A stretch of DNA of 64,000 bases from Prochlorococcus sp. MIT 1223 (GCF_034092465.1 NZ_CP139303.1:1330865-1394864); one strand, 5' to 3'. Positions 17,471 to 28,697 are shown, numbered from the stretch's first letter. Made by a program: numbers and translations. Notes: generated by a model from the sequence alone, not told the origin.

Positions 17471-18997
17471 ATGGACAGCTCAAACAGAGCAAAATTTTTG
17501 AAATCTGCTGCCCAAGGGGCAAGCTTTATTCCTCTTTCACAAAGTTGGCCAGCTGACTTAGAGACCCCACTTTCAACGTGGTTAAAAGTGGGAAATGGAA
17601 ACCCCCCAGGCGTTTTGCTCGAATCTGTAGAAGGAGGAGAAACTCTTGGTAGATGGAGTGTTGTTGCTACTGACCCTTTATGGGTTGCAACTGTAAGAGG
17701 AGACCAATTAACTAGAAAATGGCGTGATGGGAGATGTGAAACTTCAACCGGTAATCCATTCGAATCCTTGAGGGAATGGCTTGCACCATACAAATCAGAA
17801 CCTTTGTCAGGTGTTCCTCCTATAGGCCAACTTTATGGAATGTGGGGGTATGAATTAATTCATTGGATTGAACCTTCTGTCCCTGTGTATCAATCTTCTG
17901 AAAATGATTTGCCAGATGGAATATGGATGTTTATGGATAGAGTCTTGATATTTGATCAAGTCAAAAGATTTATCACAGCTATTGCATATGGAGATTTAAC
18001 TAATCATTCTGAACCAGAAGAAGCATATGAAATTGCTCTTCAAAGAATAAATAATCTCAAAGATTTGATGTGTACTCCACTTGCTAATGCTAATATTAAT
18101 AATTTGAATTGGAAATTAAATAGAGAAAATTTACCTTATACTAAAAGGAATTGGACGAAATCTAAATTTGAGAAAACAGTTAAAACTGTTAAAGAATTTA
18201 TTGCAAAGGGTGATATCTTTCAATTAGTAATTAGTCAAAAATTTAATGCAACAGTTTCTGAAAATCCATTTGATTTGTATCGAAGTTTAAGGATGGTGAA
18301 CCCTTCACCTTTTATGGCGTTCTTTGATTTTGGTGATTGGCAATTAATAGGTTCAAGCCCTGAGGTAATGGTGAAAGCAGAGCCATCTCAAGATGGTATT
18401 GAAGTTAGTCTTAGACCAATTGCTGGAACTCGTCCTAGAGGAACTACAGAGATTGAAGATCTAATGCTTGAAAGAGAGCTGTTATCCGATCCGAAGGAAA
18501 GAGCTGAACATGTAATGTTAGTTGATTTAGGACGTAATGATTTAGGTCGTGTATGTCAATCAGGCACTGTTTCCGTTGATGAGCTCATGGTTATAGAAAG
18601 ATATTCACACGTTATGCATATCGTTAGCGAGGTTAAAGGTTTACTGGATGCTGATAAAGATGTTTGGGATTTACTGATGGCGGCTTTCCCTGCTGGAACA
18701 GTGAGTGGAGCGCCAAAGATAAGAGCTATGCAATTGATTAATCAACTTGAGACAGAGAGAAGAGGTCCTTATTCAGGAGTTTATGGATCTATGGATCTCA
18801 ATGGAGCTTTGAATACAGCAATTACAATCAGAACAATGATTGTGGTACCTAATGGTAAAGGTGGTTGGAATGTGCAAGTACAGGCTGGAGCAGGAGTAGT
18901 TGCAGATTCAATTCCAACTAATGAATTTCAGGAGACCTTAAATAAAGCCAAGGGAATGTTATCTGCGGTTGCCTGTCTCAATCAAGATAGTAAATGA
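17471..18997 (+). CDS. trpE: Anthranilate synthase component I
   Basis: Converts chorismate to anthranilate with the glutamine amidotransferase partner, the first step of tryptophan synthesis. It has 508 residues. Motifs: IAGTRPRG near residue 317, ERELLSDPKERAEHVMLVDLGRNDLGRV near 333-360, YSHVMHIVSEVKG, and AAFPAGTVSGAPKIRAMQLI near 412. The N-terminal feedback region is present. It opens a tight run of four genes, with the stop overlapping gshA by 4 nt (ATGA). Confidence 0.93.
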   Translation: MDSSNRAKFLKSAAQGASFIPLSQSWPADLETPLSTWLKVGNGNPPGVLLESVEGGETLGRWSVVATDPLWVATVRGDQLTRKWRDGRCETSTGNPFESLREWLAPYKSEPLSGVPPIGQLYGMWGYELIHWIEPSVPVYQSSENDLPDGIWMFMDRVLIFDQVKRFITAIAYGDLTNHSEPEEAYEIALQRINNLKDLMCTPLANANINNLNWKLNRENLPYTKRNWTKSKFEKTVKTVKEFIAKGDIFQLVISQKFNATVSENPFDLYRSLRMVNPSPFMAFFDFGDWQLIGSSPEVMVKAEPSQDGIEVSLRPIAGTRPRGTTEIEDLMLERELLSDPKERAEHVMLVDLGRNDLGRVCQSGTVSVDELMVIERYSHVMHIVSEVKGLLDADKDVWDLLMAAFPAGTVSGAPKIRAMQLINQLETERRGPYSGVYGSMDLNGALNTAITIRTMIVVPNGKGGWNVQVQAGAGVVADSIPTNEFQETLNKAKGMLSAVACLNQDSK

Positions 18998-20127
18998 ATA
19001 TGCGTTTCTTATTAAAAGGTTTTGAAGTAGAGCTTTTTACAGGTTCTTTTACCGGGAAAAATGTGGGAGTTGCCGCATCTGTTACGGAAGATCTATCGGA
19101 ATTTGTTATAGAGCCTGATCAACGCAATTTGGAATTTATTACCTCTCCAGAAAGACAATATTCGGTATTAAGAGAAGCGCTTTTGTCTCCTAGAAGAAAA
19201 TTAAGAAAATGGTTAGCACAAAGAAATCTTACGATTTTGCCTGGGAGTACTTTGAGCCTTGGAAATAGTAATTATTTTGAACGCTCTGATCCTTTAAACC
19301 CATATCACGAGCTAATTGAAAATACGTATGGAACAGACGTTGTTACAAGTAGTGTTCATATCAATTTAGGAATCGAGGATTCATCCATTCTATTTGCAGC
19401 TTTGCGACTAATTCGTTGTGAAAGTGCTTTGTTTTTAGCTTTGAGCGCAAGCTCCCCATTCTTGGATGGACGTTCTACTGGGGTGCACTCGCAGAGATGG
19501 ATACAGTTTCCAAAAACCCCTAAACAAGTACCTCTTTTTGTTAATCATGACCATTATGTGAGTTGGTTTAAAACCCAGCTAGATAAGGGCATCATGTGGA
19601 ATGAAAGACATTTCTGGAGTTCAGTGAGGCCTAATGGTGATAGAAGACCTCATGATTTGAATCGATTAGAAATACGTATTTGCGACTTGATAACAGACTG
19701 TGATTTGCTTTTGGCCGTAACAGCATTAATAGAGTTAAGAATTTTGACTCTGATTCATGGAGTAGAACAACTAGATCCACTGGAGGTAAGTAACCTTAAT
19801 GTGAATGAACTTGCTCTTCTAAGCGATTTGAACGATATTGCTGCTGCAAAAACTAGTATTGATTCAACCCTTAACCATTGGGTGGATGGGAAATCGATAA
19901 AATGTAGAGATTGGATTGAGGAGTTGTTAGAAAGTGTTTCACCATTAGCTATGGAGATGGACATGATAGAAACTCTTAAGCCCATACAACATGTTTTAAA
20001 TAATGGTAATCAGGCTATTCAATGGTTAGATAGATATTCACATGGTGAATCGATTGAGGCATTAATTCAACAAAGCATCTCAAGTATGGAGCAAGAAGAA
20101 TCCACTACACATCAAGATATATCTTGA
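18994..20127 (+). CDS. gshA: Glutamate-cysteine ligase, cyanobacterial type
   Basis: ATP-dependent ligation of glutamate and cysteine, first step of glutathione synthesis. The 377-residue length and the blocks [14 protein letters not shown] near residue 4, [20 protein letters not shown] near 44, and [43 protein letters not shown] near 112-154 are those of the cyanobacterial GshA family. The block [15 protein letters not shown] follows. The start overlaps the trpE stop, so translational coupling is likely. The stop falls 5 nt before the ppc ATG. Confidence 0.88.
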   Translation: MNMRFLLKGFEVELFTGSFTGKNVGVAASVTEDLSEFVIEPDQRNLEFITSPERQYSVLREALLSPRRKLRKWLAQRNLTILPGSTLSLGNSNYFERSDPLNPYHELIENTYGTDVVTSSVHINLGIEDSSILFAALRLIRCESALFLALSASSPFLDGRSTGVHSQRWIQFPKTPKQVPLFVNHDHYVSWFKTQLDKGIMWNERHFWSSVRPNGDRRPHDLNRLEIRICDLITDCDLLLAVTALIELRILTLIHGVEQLDPLEVSNLNVNELALLSDLNDIAAAKTSIDSTLNHWVDGKSIKCRDWIEELLESVSPLAMEMDMIETLKPIQHVLNNGNQAIQWLDRYSHGESIEALIQQSISSMEQEESTTHQDIS

Positions 20128-20132
20128 AAATA

Positions 20133-23100
20133 ATGACAAAATCCAATTCTCCGAATTTCTCTTCTGAACAACTACCTTCTTTTACTGAAAATGAAGCTTC
20201 AGGTAAGATAATAGACTTACTTTCCGATCCAGGACGTTTGTTAGAGCAAAGACTTGAATTAGTTGAAGATCTTTGGAAAACAGTCCTACGAAGCGAATGT
20301 CCTACAGATCAAACCGATCGTTTATTACGTCTTAAGGAACTTAGTAACCCTGGAGTACTTGAAGGTTTAAATCAAACAAACTCTAGCAGTGAAATAGCTC
20401 AACTTATTGGCAATATGGATCTTGCTGAGGCGATTTCAGCAGCCCGTGCTTTTTCACTTTATTTTCAATTGGTAAATATTCTTGAACAACGAATTGAGGA
20501 AGATAGCTACCTTGAATCGATTAGTACATCAAAGACTAAAAAAGAGAATGAGCCAGATCCCTTTGCACCTCCCTTAGCTAGTCAAACGGCACCTGCAACC
20601 TTTAGCGAATTATTTCAACGCTTAAGACGATTAAATGTTCCCCCTGGAAAATTAGAAGCACTTCTAAGAGAAATGGATATTAGACTTGTATTTACAGCAC
20701 ATCCAACAGAGATAGTGCGACATACTGTTAGACATAAGCAAACAAGAGTAGCAACTTTGCTACAACAATATCAATCTGACACGACACAATCAATCACTGA
20801 AAAAGAAAGCTTGAGATTGCAATTAGAAGAAGAAATTCGATTATGGTGGAGAACAGATGAGTTGCACCAGTTCAAGCCGTCAGTGTTAGATGAAGTTGAT
20901 TATGCACTTCACTATTTTCAACAGGTATTATTTGATGCAATGCCTCAGCTTCGTAGGCGTCTTATCTCTGCATTATCTCATAGTTACCCTGATATTGAAA
21001 TCCCCCAAGAAGCTTTTTGTACTTTTGGTTCTTGGGTTGGTTCAGATCGTGATGGAAATCCATCAGTTACTTCGGAAATTACGTGGAAAACAGCCTGCTA
21101 TCAGCGTCAATTGATGTTAGAGAGATATATGCAAGCAGTAAAGGACCTTAGGGATCAATTGAGTATTTCCATGCAGTGGAGTCAAGTTAGTCCCCCACTT
21201 CTTGAGTCTTTAGAAATTGATAGAGTGCGTTTTCCTGAGATTTATGAAGAGAGAGCAGCTCGTTACAGACTAGAACCATATCGTTTGAAATTGAGTTATA
21301 CAATTGAAAGACTACGTTTAACTCATGAAAGGAACACGCAGTTAGCGGAAGCTGGCTGGCAGACCTCTCTAGACATTACTAGATCTATTGCTACTATTAG
21401 TAGTCCAAGTGATACACTTCACTATGAATCATTTATCGAGTTTAGAAGTGATTTAGAACTAATTAGAAATAGCTTGGTTAATACAGACTTAAGTTGTGAA
21501 TCTTTGGACACCTTGCTAACACAAGTTCATATCTTTGGATTTTCTCTAGCAAGTCTTGATATTAGGCAAGAGAGCAATAGACATAGCGATGCTATCAATG
21601 AATTGACTAAATATCTTAGACTTTCCAAGCTATATGACGATATGAGCGAAGAGGAGAAAGTTACTTGGCTGATGGATGAATTGAAAACCCGAAGACCGTT
21701 AATACCTACTGCTGTCGAATGGTCTAGTAGTACTGAAGAAACATTTTCTGTTTTTCGAATGTTGCATAGATTGCAGCAAGAGTTTGGTAGTCGAATTTGT
21801 CGCTCTTATGTAATTTCAATGAGTCATACTGCTTCTGATCTTTTGGAAGTTTTACTCTTAGCCAAAGAGTCAGGACTTGTTGATTCCTCTAGCGGAACAT
21901 CTGATTTATTGGTAGTACCTTTGTTTGAAACAGTTGAAGATTTACAAAGAGCCCCAGCTGTTATGGAAGCATTGCTTCAATCGCCAATTTATAGAAAACT
22001 TTTACCTGTTGTAGGGGAAAAATCCCAACCACTTCAAGAGCTCATGCTTGGTTATTCAGATAGTAATAAAGATTCTGGATTTTTATCGAGCAATTGGGAA
22101 ATTCATAAAGCTCAGATAGCTCTTCAGAATCTCGCTAGTCAACAAGGTATAGCTCTTAGATTATTCCATGGACGAGGTGGTTCTGTTGGTCGTGGAGGTG
22201 GGCCTGCTTATCAAGCAATTCTTGCTCAACCTAGTGGAACTTTGCAAGGGCGTATAAAGATCACTGAACAAGGAGAAGTGCTTGCTTCTAAGTACAGTTT
22301 GCCAGAGCTTGCTCTTTACAATTTAGAAACTGTTACTACGGCTGTCCTCCAAAATAGTCTCGTAAAAAATGATCTTGATGAGACTCCTAGTTGGAATGAT
22401 TTAATGACAAGACTTGCAGGACGCTCCAGAGAGCATTACAGAGCCTTAGTTCATGAGAACCCTGACTTAGTCCAATTTTTTCAAGAAGTGACTCCAATTG
22501 AAGAGATTAGTAAGTTGCAGATTTCAAGTCGTCCAGCGAGAAGAAAAACAGGAGCTAAAGATTTATCTAGCTTAAGAGCCATTCCATGGGTTTTCGGATG
22601 GACCCAAAGTAGATTCTTACTTCCTAGTTGGTTTGGGGTAGGCACTGCTTTATCTCATGAATTAGAAGCAGATCCCAACTCAATAGTTCTATTAAGAGCC
22701 TTACATCAGCGTTGGCCTTTTTTTAGGATGTTGATCTCGAAGGTGGAGATGACACTCTCCAAGGTTGATCTAGAAGTGGCTCATCACTATGTTACAAGTC
22801 TTGGAAGTAGCGACAATAAGAAAGCCTTTGACGATATTTTTGAGACAATATCTTCAGAATATAGCTTAACTAAGAGACTAATTCTTCAAATCACTGCTAA
22901 ATCAAGACTGCTCAGTGATGATCCGGCCTTGCAATTATCTGTTAATCTTAGAAATAGGACAATTATTCCTTTAGGCTTTTTACAAGTTGCTTTATTACGT
23001 CGCCTACGAGATCAAAACCGACAACCTCCGATGAGTGAATCTTCTTTTCATAAAAGAGAAGCTAAGCGAACTTATAGCCGTAGTGAATTGCTGAGAGGTG

Positions 23101-23150
23101 CCTTGTTAACCATTAATGGTATTGCTGCAGGAATGCGTAATACAGGTTGA
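20133..23150 (+). CDS. ppc: Phosphoenolpyruvate carboxylase
   Basis: Anaplerotic enzyme joining bicarbonate and phosphoenolpyruvate into oxaloacetate. From the ATG at 20133 it has 1005 residues; a TTG at 20124 is less likely. Catalytic blocks: [18 protein letters not shown] near residue 187, [16 protein letters not shown] near 301, [20 protein letters not shown] near 643, [20 protein letters not shown] near 677, and [17 protein letters not shown]. The C-terminal tail is [10 protein letters not shown], as in the family. It sits in the trpE-gshA-ppc run. Confidence 0.97.
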   Translation: MTKSNSPNFSSEQLPSFTENEASGKIIDLLSDPGRLLEQRLELVEDLWKTVLRSECPTDQTDRLLRLKELSNPGVLEGLNQTNSSSEIAQLIGNMDLAEAISAARAFSLYFQLVNILEQRIEEDSYLESISTSKTKKENEPDPFAPPLASQTAPATFSELFQRLRRLNVPPGKLEALLREMDIRLVFTAHPTEIVRHTVRHKQTRVATLLQQYQSDTTQSITEKESLRLQLEEEIRLWWRTDELHQFKPSVLDEVDYALHYFQQVLFDAMPQLRRRLISALSHSYPDIEIPQEAFCTFGSWVGSDRDGNPSVTSEITWKTACYQRQLMLERYMQAVKDLRDQLSISMQWSQVSPPLLESLEIDRVRFPEIYEERAARYRLEPYRLKLSYTIERLRLTHERNTQLAEAGWQTSLDITRSIATISSPSDTLHYESFIEFRSDLELIRNSLVNTDLSCESLDTLLTQVHIFGFSLASLDIRQESNRHSDAINELTKYLRLSKLYDDMSEEEKVTWLMDELKTRRPLIPTAVEWSSSTEETFSVFRMLHRLQQEFGSRICRSYVISMSHTASDLLEVLLLAKESGLVDSSSGTSDLLVVPLFETVEDLQRAPAVMEALLQSPIYRKLLPVVGEKSQPLQELMLGYSDSNKDSGFLSSNWEIHKAQIALQNLASQQGIALRLFHGRGGSVGRGGGPAYQAILAQPSGTLQGRIKITEQGEVLASKYSLPELALYNLETVTTAVLQNSLVKNDLDETPSWNDLMTRLAGRSREHYRALVHENPDLVQFFQEVTPIEEISKLQISSRPARRKTGAKDLSSLRAIPWVFGWTQSRFLLPSWFGVGTALSHELEADPNSIVLLRALHQRWPFFRMLISKVEMTLSKVDLEVAHHYVTSLGSSDNKKAFDDIFETISSEYSLTKRLILQITAKSRLLSDDPALQLSVNLRNRTIIPLGFLQVALLRRLRDQNRQPPMSESSFHKREAKRTYSRSELLRGALLTINGIAAGMRNTG

Positions 23151-23153
23151 GCC

Positions 23154-23609
23154 TTGATCAGTTTTCCTCATCGATACTCAAAAGCACCTAAAATCCCCGA
23201 TAGATTTATCTTGGAGTCTAAAGATCCCCCTGCCCCCCAGGCGATTAACAGATTGCTTTCAAGGTGTAAGTTGCAAACCCACCCTCCGCAGAGGCTAGAG
23301 TTAGCAATAAAGAAAAGCGACTACTTTTTAAGTCTTGTAGAAAAGAGTACTGGTAGATTATATGGATTTGTCCGGGTAACAAGTGATCGAGGATTGAATG
23401 CGAATTTGTGGGATCTTTCTGCTGAACCAGGAAAATCCCAAGATTTAGTAATGAGTATTCTGGTGCATCGTATTTTGGTAATGATTAGGCAAAAAATGCC
23501 TGGTTGCAGTATTTCTGTAGCAGCTCCTGGCATTGCTGTAAAAGCACTACAAGATCATGGATTTCTTCTTGATCCTGGTGGAATTAGAACTATGGGATTT
23601 AGAGTTTAA
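23154..23609 (+). CDS. GNAT-like conserved cyanobacterial protein
   Basis: A 151-residue protein starting at a TTG 3 nt after the ppc stop. The central YFLSLVEKSTGRLYGFVRVTSDRGLNANLWDLSAEPG, followed by a helix and an IAVKALQDHGFLLDPGGIRTMGFRV end, resembles an acetyltransferase-type (GNAT) fold in shape. The acetyl-CoA pyrophosphate loop is not clear. The tight spacing suggests translation coupled to ppc. The substrate is unknown. Confidence 0.6.
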   Translation: MISFPHRYSKAPKIPDRFILESKDPPAPQAINRLLSRCKLQTHPPQRLELAIKKSDYFLSLVEKSTGRLYGFVRVTSDRGLNANLWDLSAEPGKSQDLVMSILVHRILVMIRQKMPGCSISVAAPGIAVKALQDHGFLLDPGGIRTMGFRV

Positions 23610-23628
23610 TTAAAATTTAATTTCTTAA

Positions 23629-23702
23629 CGAGCATGGAGGGACTCGAACCCCCGACTCTCAGAACCGGAATCTGATGCTCTATCCAACTGAGCTACATGC
23701 CC
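23629..23702 (-). tRNA. tRNA-Arg (CCG)
   Basis: On the minus strand it begins GGGCATGTAGCTCAGTTGG, has anticodon loop TTCCGGT (CCG, arginine) and T-arm GTTCGAGTC, and closes with CATGCTC plus discriminator G. One G-U pair lies in the acceptor stem. CCA is not encoded. It lies between the GNAT-like gene and recF. Confidence 0.95.
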
Positions 23703-23764
23703 TAAATAGGGTTACGCCATAAAATGAGACCAATATTAAGGCCCTCACAAAATCACTTTAGCTA

Positions 23765-24901
23765 ATGATTTCCAGGGCAAAGATTCGACTTAATTCCTTA
23801 GAACTGAAGTGGTTTAGAAACTACAAACGGTTTCAACTTGAGTTGACTGAAAATCGTTTATTGGTGATTGGGTCAAATGGTATTGGGAAATCAAATCTTC
23901 TGGAGGCTGTTGAATTAATTGGAACCTTAAGGTCTCATCGTTCAAGTAGAGATCAAGATATTATTTTTTGGAATGAAAAAACTGCTTTTATAAAAGCAGT
24001 TTCGAATGAAGAAGAAAAGCTTTTCTTGGAATTGAATAAGCAAGGAGGCCGCAAGGTTTTTCGTAATGACAAGCCTCTTTCTAGACAACTTGATTTAGTT
24101 GGTCCCTTGAGGTGTGTTTGCTTTAGTGCTTTGGATCTTGGCTTGGTAAGAGGAGAGCCATCACTCAGGCGTAATTGGCTTGATCGACTTGTCCAGCAAC
24201 TTGAACCAGTGTATTTAGATTTAATAAGTAGGTTTAATAAATTATTGCGGCAAAGAAGTCAACTATGGGTTCAATTAAGGGATGTATCATCTCTAGATCG
24301 CAAGGCATTGTTGGATGCGTTTGATGTTCAGATGGCATTAGTTAGTACTCGTATCCATCGCCGCCGGAGACGAGTTTTAAGCCATTTACAGCCCCTTGCT
24401 GATTCATGGCAAAAAAGGTTGAGCAATGAGCAAGAATGCTTGCAAATTGAATACTTACCAGGCAGTCATTTAGAAGAAGAAGAAGATGAGCTTGTTTGGC
24501 GACTTTCAATAGAGAAGCAGTTATTTGCTCAGAGAAATGATGAAGAAAGAATAGGAAATTGTCGCATTGGCCCTCATCGGGATGAGGTTGGATTTTTACT
24601 GAATGGATTTCAAGCAAGACGATTTGCTTCTGCAGGTCAACAAAGAACTCTTGTGTTGGCATTAAAGATGGCAGAATTAGAGCTAATTGGCCAAATTTAT
24701 GGAGAGTGTCCAATCTTGCTTCTAGATGATGTGCTTGCAGAACTTGACCCTCATCGCCAATTATTACTTTTAGAGGCCGTGGGGAACACTCATCAATGCT
24801 TGATAAGTGCAACACATCTAGATGCTTTCGAAGGTGACTGGAAAAAACATTCACAAGTTATGGACTTAAAATCTTCAAAGTCCATACATGAAATCAGTTA
24901 A
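23765..24901 (+). CDS. recF: DNA replication and repair protein RecF
   Basis: SMC-like ATPase that helps load RecA at gaps. It has 378 residues. Motifs: [12 protein letters not shown] near residue 12, Walker [28 protein letters not shown] near 34, and [23 protein letters not shown] near 126. The signature [22 protein letters not shown] near 287 and Walker [18 protein letters not shown] near 318 follow. The order and length are those of RecF. It begins 62 nt after the tRNA-Arg gene and reads away from it. Confidence 0.95.
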   Translation: MISRAKIRLNSLELKWFRNYKRFQLELTENRLLVIGSNGIGKSNLLEAVELIGTLRSHRSSRDQDIIFWNEKTAFIKAVSNEEEKLFLELNKQGGRKVFRNDKPLSRQLDLVGPLRCVCFSALDLGLVRGEPSLRRNWLDRLVQQLEPVYLDLISRFNKLLRQRSQLWVQLRDVSSLDRKALLDAFDVQMALVSTRIHRRRRRVLSHLQPLADSWQKRLSNEQECLQIEYLPGSHLEEEEDELVWRLSIEKQLFAQRNDEERIGNCRIGPHRDEVGFLLNGFQARRFASAGQQRTLVLALKMAELELIGQIYGECPILLLDDVLAELDPHRQLLLLEAVGNTHQCLISATHLDAFEGDWKKHSQVMDLKSSKSIHEIS

Positions 24902-24927
24902 TCTAAAACTCATTTTTTAATTTTTCT

Positions 24928-25389
24928 ATGGATCATTTTCTATCTTGTTTACATCCAAATCCTGGGTGGAGTGAAAATCAAATCAGCGATTTTCCTCAGG
25001 AAATATCTTTAAGTGATTCATATGTTATCGGTAAACATTGCATTCTTGAATTATATGAATGCAATAAATATAAACTCAATGATGAAAAATTCGTCAATAA
25101 AGCAATTAAACTTGCAGCTAAATATGCAGGAGCAACCTTACTTAATCTCACTACTCATAAATTTGAGCCACAAGGACTAACTAGTCTTGCATTACTCGCA
25201 GAATCTCATATTTCTATTCATACATGGCCTGAAATGGGATATGGAGCTGTGGATGTTTTTACCTGTGGAGACCATGCAATGCCTGAGCGAGCTTGTGATG
25301 TTTTAATTAAGGAGTTATCTGCAAAAAGATTTTCTTTGCAAAGTCTAAAAAGAAAGGCGCCAGTTCAATTTTCTCATTCATCTAATTAA
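24928..25389 (+). CDS. speD: S-adenosylmethionine decarboxylase proenzyme
   Basis: Pyruvoyl-dependent enzyme making decarboxylated SAM for spermidine synthesis. The 153-residue proenzyme contains [32 protein letters not shown] near residues 89-118. The serine of ESHIS is the self-cleavage site that becomes the pyruvoyl group, and the GDHAMPE block is typical of the bacterial family. The N-terminal 40 residues ([14 protein letters not shown]) are longer than the minimal family. It is convergent with larE, with a strong palindromic terminator between. Confidence 0.93.
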   Translation: MDHFLSCLHPNPGWSENQISDFPQEISLSDSYVIGKHCILELYECNKYKLNDEKFVNKAIKLAAKYAGATLLNLTTHKFEPQGLTSLALLAESHISIHTWPEMGYGAVDVFTCGDHAMPERACDVLIKELSAKRFSLQSLKRKAPVQFSHSSN

Positions 25390-25390
25390 G

Positions 25391-25416
25391 CTAAATAATA
25401 AGATCTTATTATTTAG
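25391..25416. terminator. Bidirectional palindromic terminator between speD and larE
   Basis: A perfect 26-nt palindrome (two 13-nt arms meeting at AGATCT) begins 2 nt after the speD stop and overlaps the larE stop codon at its other end. T-rich sequence follows on the plus strand (TTATTTTT), and the A-rich left flank gives T on the other strand. This placement between convergent genes fits a shared terminator. Confidence 0.75.
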
Positions 25417-26252
25417 TTATTTTTATCCCGATTCAACTTACCGCTTACGAGTCCTTCAAGATCTAAACTTACAGATGTAAACCCTATAGATATGAAATAC
25501 TTGACAACATCTTCACGTACAGAACTTTTTAGAAAATCATCAATACATTCTTTGGGTATTTCAATTCTTGCAGATAAGCCATGTAGTCTGACACGAACTT
25601 TTATGAACCCTCTAGAAATAAGCCATTTTTCGGCTAAGGCGATTTGCTTTAGTCGTTTTGAGCTAATTGCTTCACCATACGGAAACCTCGAAGCCAAGCA
25701 TGGTTGAGCTGGTTTGTCCCACCATGGAAATCCTAACCCTTTCGATAAGACTCGAACAGTGTTTTTGGGAATTTTTAATTCAGCTAGAGGGGAAATAACA
25801 CCTGCCATTTTTGCTGCTTCTATCCCTGGCCTGTCTTCACTGAGATCATCATGATTTACACCATCTAAAACTTTTGCACCTGCTGAAAGCTCCGAAATAG
25901 CTTTTAGATGCTTGTGCAATTCCTTTTTGCATGCATAGCAACGATCTACAGGATTACTGTTGTAATTGGGATCAAGAAGTTCTTGCGTTAGACATTCTTG
26001 ATGATTAATGCCGATCCAATTGGCTTGTTGCCTTGCCTCATTAAGAAGATATGGAGCTAGTGCAGGAGAAACCCCAGTGACAGCAATCGCTTCAGACCCT
26101 AATTGTTCAAATGAAATGGCAGCAACAAGAGTGCTGTCAACCCCTCCTGAATATGCAATAAACACTCTGCCTAGATTTCGGATAAAATCTCTAAGATTAA
26201 CTAATTGCTTTTCTTTTGTTTTGTCCAATTTTTCAACCAGAGGGAATTCCAC
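25413..26252 (-). CDS. larE: LarE-type ATP-dependent sulphur transferase (PP-loop)
   Basis: PP-loop pyrophosphatase family protein of 279 residues. The ATP motif VFIAYSGGVDSTLVAAIS is near residue 31. The block DRCYACKKELHKHLKAIS near 102 carries a Cys that in LarE-like proteins lies by the sacrificial cysteine region, and KPAQPCLASRFPYG near 180 has a second conserved Cys. LarE builds the nickel-pincer cofactor of lactate racemase; larB, larC and larA are not in the window. The cyanobacterial relative may therefore have another thiolation role. Confidence 0.8.
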   Translation of the reverse strand: MEFPLVEKLDKTKEKQLVNLRDFIRNLGRVFIAYSGGVDSTLVAAISFEQLGSEAIAVTGVSPALAPYLLNEARQQANWIGINHQECLTQELLDPNYNSNPVDRCYACKKELHKHLKAISELSAGAKVLDGVNHDDLSEDRPGIEAAKMAGVISPLAELKIPKNTVRVLSKGLGFPWWDKPAQPCLASRFPYGEAISSKRLKQIALAEKWLISRGFIKVRVRLHGLSARIEIPKECIDDFLKSSVREDVVKYFISIGFTSVSLDLEGLVSGKLNRDKNN

Positions 26253-26326
26253 TTCTTTAGGTTTTTATTTAGAGTTTATTTTCGCCTATAGATGTGGTTA
26301 AGCTTTAATTGAAATCAAATTGATTT

Positions 26327-27532
26327 ATGGAGTCTATTAGAAAAGAAGAAAATATATCTTCTCAGAGTAAAGCTAACCGTCCTTCACGTGGGAAAGGAAT
26401 TGGGATAGTTACTGCTAGCGATAGTCAGGAAAGAAAGCAAGGACAATTACATATTTATGATGGAGATGGTAAAGGCAAAAGCCAAGCTGCTTTAGGCGTA
26501 GTTTTACGGACTATAGGGTTAGGGATTTGCGAGAAGAAACAAACAAGAGTTCTCCTTCTCCGATTTCTTAAAGGACCTGAAAGATCCTATGACGAAGATC
26601 CAGCAATAGATGCTTTGCAGCAGGGTTTCCCCCATTTAATCGATCAAGTTAGGACGGGAAGAGCAGATTTTTTTACTGCCGAGGAATCTACAAAATTTGA
26701 TATTCAAGAGGCTCAAAGAGGATGGGATATTGCAAAAGGGGCTATTGCAAGTGCTCTTTATTCAGTTGTTGTACTTGATGAATTAAACCCTGTATTGGCT
26801 TTGGGCTTATTACCCGTAGAAGAGGTTGGGAAAACACTTGCCGCAAGGCCTAATGGAATGGAGATTATTGTCACTGGCAGAGCTGCTCCCATTGGGTTAA
26901 TAAAAATTGCACAATTACATTCTGAAATGAAAGCTCATCGTCGACCAGGGATGAATGAAAACATTGCAATTCCTTCAAATCTAGGTGGAATAGAAATATA
27001 TACAGGGGAAGGCAAAGGGAAATCTACTAGCGCTCTTGGTAAAGCTTTGCAAGCTATTGGGCGCGGGATTAGCCAAGACAAGAGTCATAGAGTATTGATA
27101 TTGCAGTGGCTGAAGGGTGGTAGCGGTTATACAGAAGATGCTGCAATAGCTGCTTTACGTGAGATTTATCCACATTTGGTTGATCATCTTAGATCTGGTA
27201 GAGATGCAATAGTTTGGAGAGGCCAGCAACAACCTATTGACTATGTAGAAGCAGAAAGAGCATGGGAGATAGCAAGTGCGGCTATCTCTAGCGGCCTTTA
27301 TAAAACTGTAATCTTGGATGAATTAAACCCAACTATTGACTTGGAATTGCTTCCTGTTGAACCAATTGTGCAAACATTATTACGTAAGCCATCTGACACA
27401 GAAGTAATAATTACTGGAAGATGTAAGAACCAACCTGCATACTTTGATTTGGCTAGTGTTCACTCTGAAATGGTATGTCATAAACACTACGCTGAGAGTG
27501 GGGTAGATTTAAAACGTGGCGTTGATTATTGA
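26327..27532 (+). CDS. cobO: Tandem cob(I)yrinic acid a,c-diamide adenosyltransferase
   Basis: Protein of 401 residues formed by two CobO/BtuR-type domains in a row. The first P-loop, DGDGKGKSQAALGVVLRTIG, is near residue 45, with VVVLDELNPVLALGLLPVEEV near 145. The second P-loop, TGEGKGKSTSALGKALQAIG, is near 225, with TVILDELNPTIDLELLPVEPI near 325. Each half is followed by EIIVTGR or EVIITGR and HSEM. The enzyme puts the adenosyl group on corrinoids. Fused duplication suggests an internal dimer. The N-terminal 40 residues are basic and probably flexible. It is convergent with the E1-like gene. Confidence 0.87.
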   Translation: MESIRKEENISSQSKANRPSRGKGIGIVTASDSQERKQGQLHIYDGDGKGKSQAALGVVLRTIGLGICEKKQTRVLLLRFLKGPERSYDEDPAIDALQQGFPHLIDQVRTGRADFFTAEESTKFDIQEAQRGWDIAKGAIASALYSVVVLDELNPVLALGLLPVEEVGKTLAARPNGMEIIVTGRAAPIGLIKIAQLHSEMKAHRRPGMNENIAIPSNLGGIEIYTGEGKGKSTSALGKALQAIGRGISQDKSHRVLILQWLKGGSGYTEDAAIAALREIYPHLVDHLRSGRDAIVWRGQQQPIDYVEAERAWEIASAAISSGLYKTVILDELNPTIDLELLPVEPIVQTLLRKPSDTEVIITGRCKNQPAYFDLASVHSEMVCHKHYAESGVDLKRGVDY

Positions 27533-27547
27533 TTAATATAATATCTA

Positions 27548-28693
27548 TTACATATTTTCCTTCTCCCAGGCTTCTATTCCTCCTTCAACATTTATACAAT
27601 TAATACCTTCTTCCTTGAGCTTGAGAATTGCTTGTATAGATCTTTTACCAGTTTTGCAGTGAACATAAATTTTTTTGCCTTTTCCAAGTTTTCTTATAGT
27701 TGGAATTGAACTTTCATCATTAATTGTATTTAAAGGAAATAGTTTTGAATTCTCTATAGATTTTAATTTATGCTCAGACTCACTTCTTACATCTATTAAT
27801 AGTAAATTATTAATCCCACTTTCTAAAAGACATTGCAAATCTTTTATTGAAATATTTTCTATAGAGTTTATTTTAGTGAGTTCTCTCTTATTAAAATAGA
27901 AACCCTCATATTCGATTAATTTATTTATATAATTTTTTGTTCCGTTAGATTTAATATTTAATTCTTTAAATTTCATCTTAAGTGCATTGAACACTAAAAG
28001 TCTTCCGTCTAGAGTATCTCCTATATTTAATATAATTTTTATTACTTCTGTAGCTTGAATTAATCCTATAATTCCTGGTAAAACACCTATCACGCCTCCT
28101 TCGGAACAGCTAGGAAGAAGTTCACTTGCTGGGGGCTCAGGAATTAGATCCCTTAGATTAGGACTTCTAGAGTTCAAGTTGAAAACTGACGCATGTCCTT
28201 CAAATTTGGCTATTGAGCCATATATCATTGGTTTGTCTAGTATCACGCAAGCATCATTTATTAAATACTTAGTTGGGAAATTATCACTGCAATCACAAAT
28301 TATGTCAAATTCTTTAATTATCTCTATAGCATTATTTTTATTTAGAATCTCTTCAAAGGTATTAACTTCGCAATTTGGATTTATTTCAAGAATCCTTTCT
28401 CTAGCAGAATCAACCTTTAATCTACCAACTGCATTATTCCCATGTATTACTTGTCTTTGTAAATTTGATTCTTCAACTATATCAAAATCGACAATCCCAA
28501 TTCTTCCTATACCAGCAGCAGCTAGATAAATAATAATTGGAGAGCCTAGACCACCACTCCCTATACATAAAACAGAACTTTCTTTTAGAATCTTTTGTCC
28601 ACGAACTCCTATCTCCTCTAATGAGATATGCCGTGCATATCGTGCTAACTCTTCATTAGTTAATTCATAAGCATCATTTATTTCTTTTCGCAT
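27548..28693 (-). CDS. moeB: E1-like ThiF/MoeB adenylyltransferase with C-terminal rhodanese domain
   Basis: A 381-residue protein: ThiF-family E1 domain (about 1-245), then rhodanese (about 280-381). E1 features: RYARHISLEEIGVRGQKIL near residue 18, nucleotide loop CIGSGGLGSPIIIYLAAAGIGRIGIVDFDIVEESNLQRQ near 44-82, and CDCSDNFPTKYLINDAC near 133. The rhodanese active-site loop is KIYVHCKTGKRSIQAI near 346-361, with Cys in the persulphide position. This is the MOCS3/MoeZ layout: adenylate a sulphur-carrier C-terminus, then hand over sulphur. It is followed upstream by a JAMM peptidase 4 nt away. Confidence 0.88.
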   Translation of the reverse strand: MRKEINDAYELTNEELARYARHISLEEIGVRGQKILKESSVLCIGSGGLGSPIIIYLAAAGIGRIGIVDFDIVEESNLQRQVIHGNNAVGRLKVDSARERILEINPNCEVNTFEEILNKNNAIEIIKEFDIICDCSDNFPTKYLINDACVILDKPMIYGSIAKFEGHASVFNLNSRSPNLRDLIPEPPASELLPSCSEGGVIGVLPGIIGLIQATEVIKIILNIGDTLDGRLLVFNALKMKFKELNIKSNGTKNYINKLIEYEGFYFNKRELTKINSIENISIKDLQCLLESGINNLLLIDVRSESEHKLKSIENSKLFPLNTINDESSIPTIRKLGKGKKIYVHCKTGKRSIQAILKLKEEGINCINVEGGIEAWEKENM

Positions 28694-28697
28694 TTAA

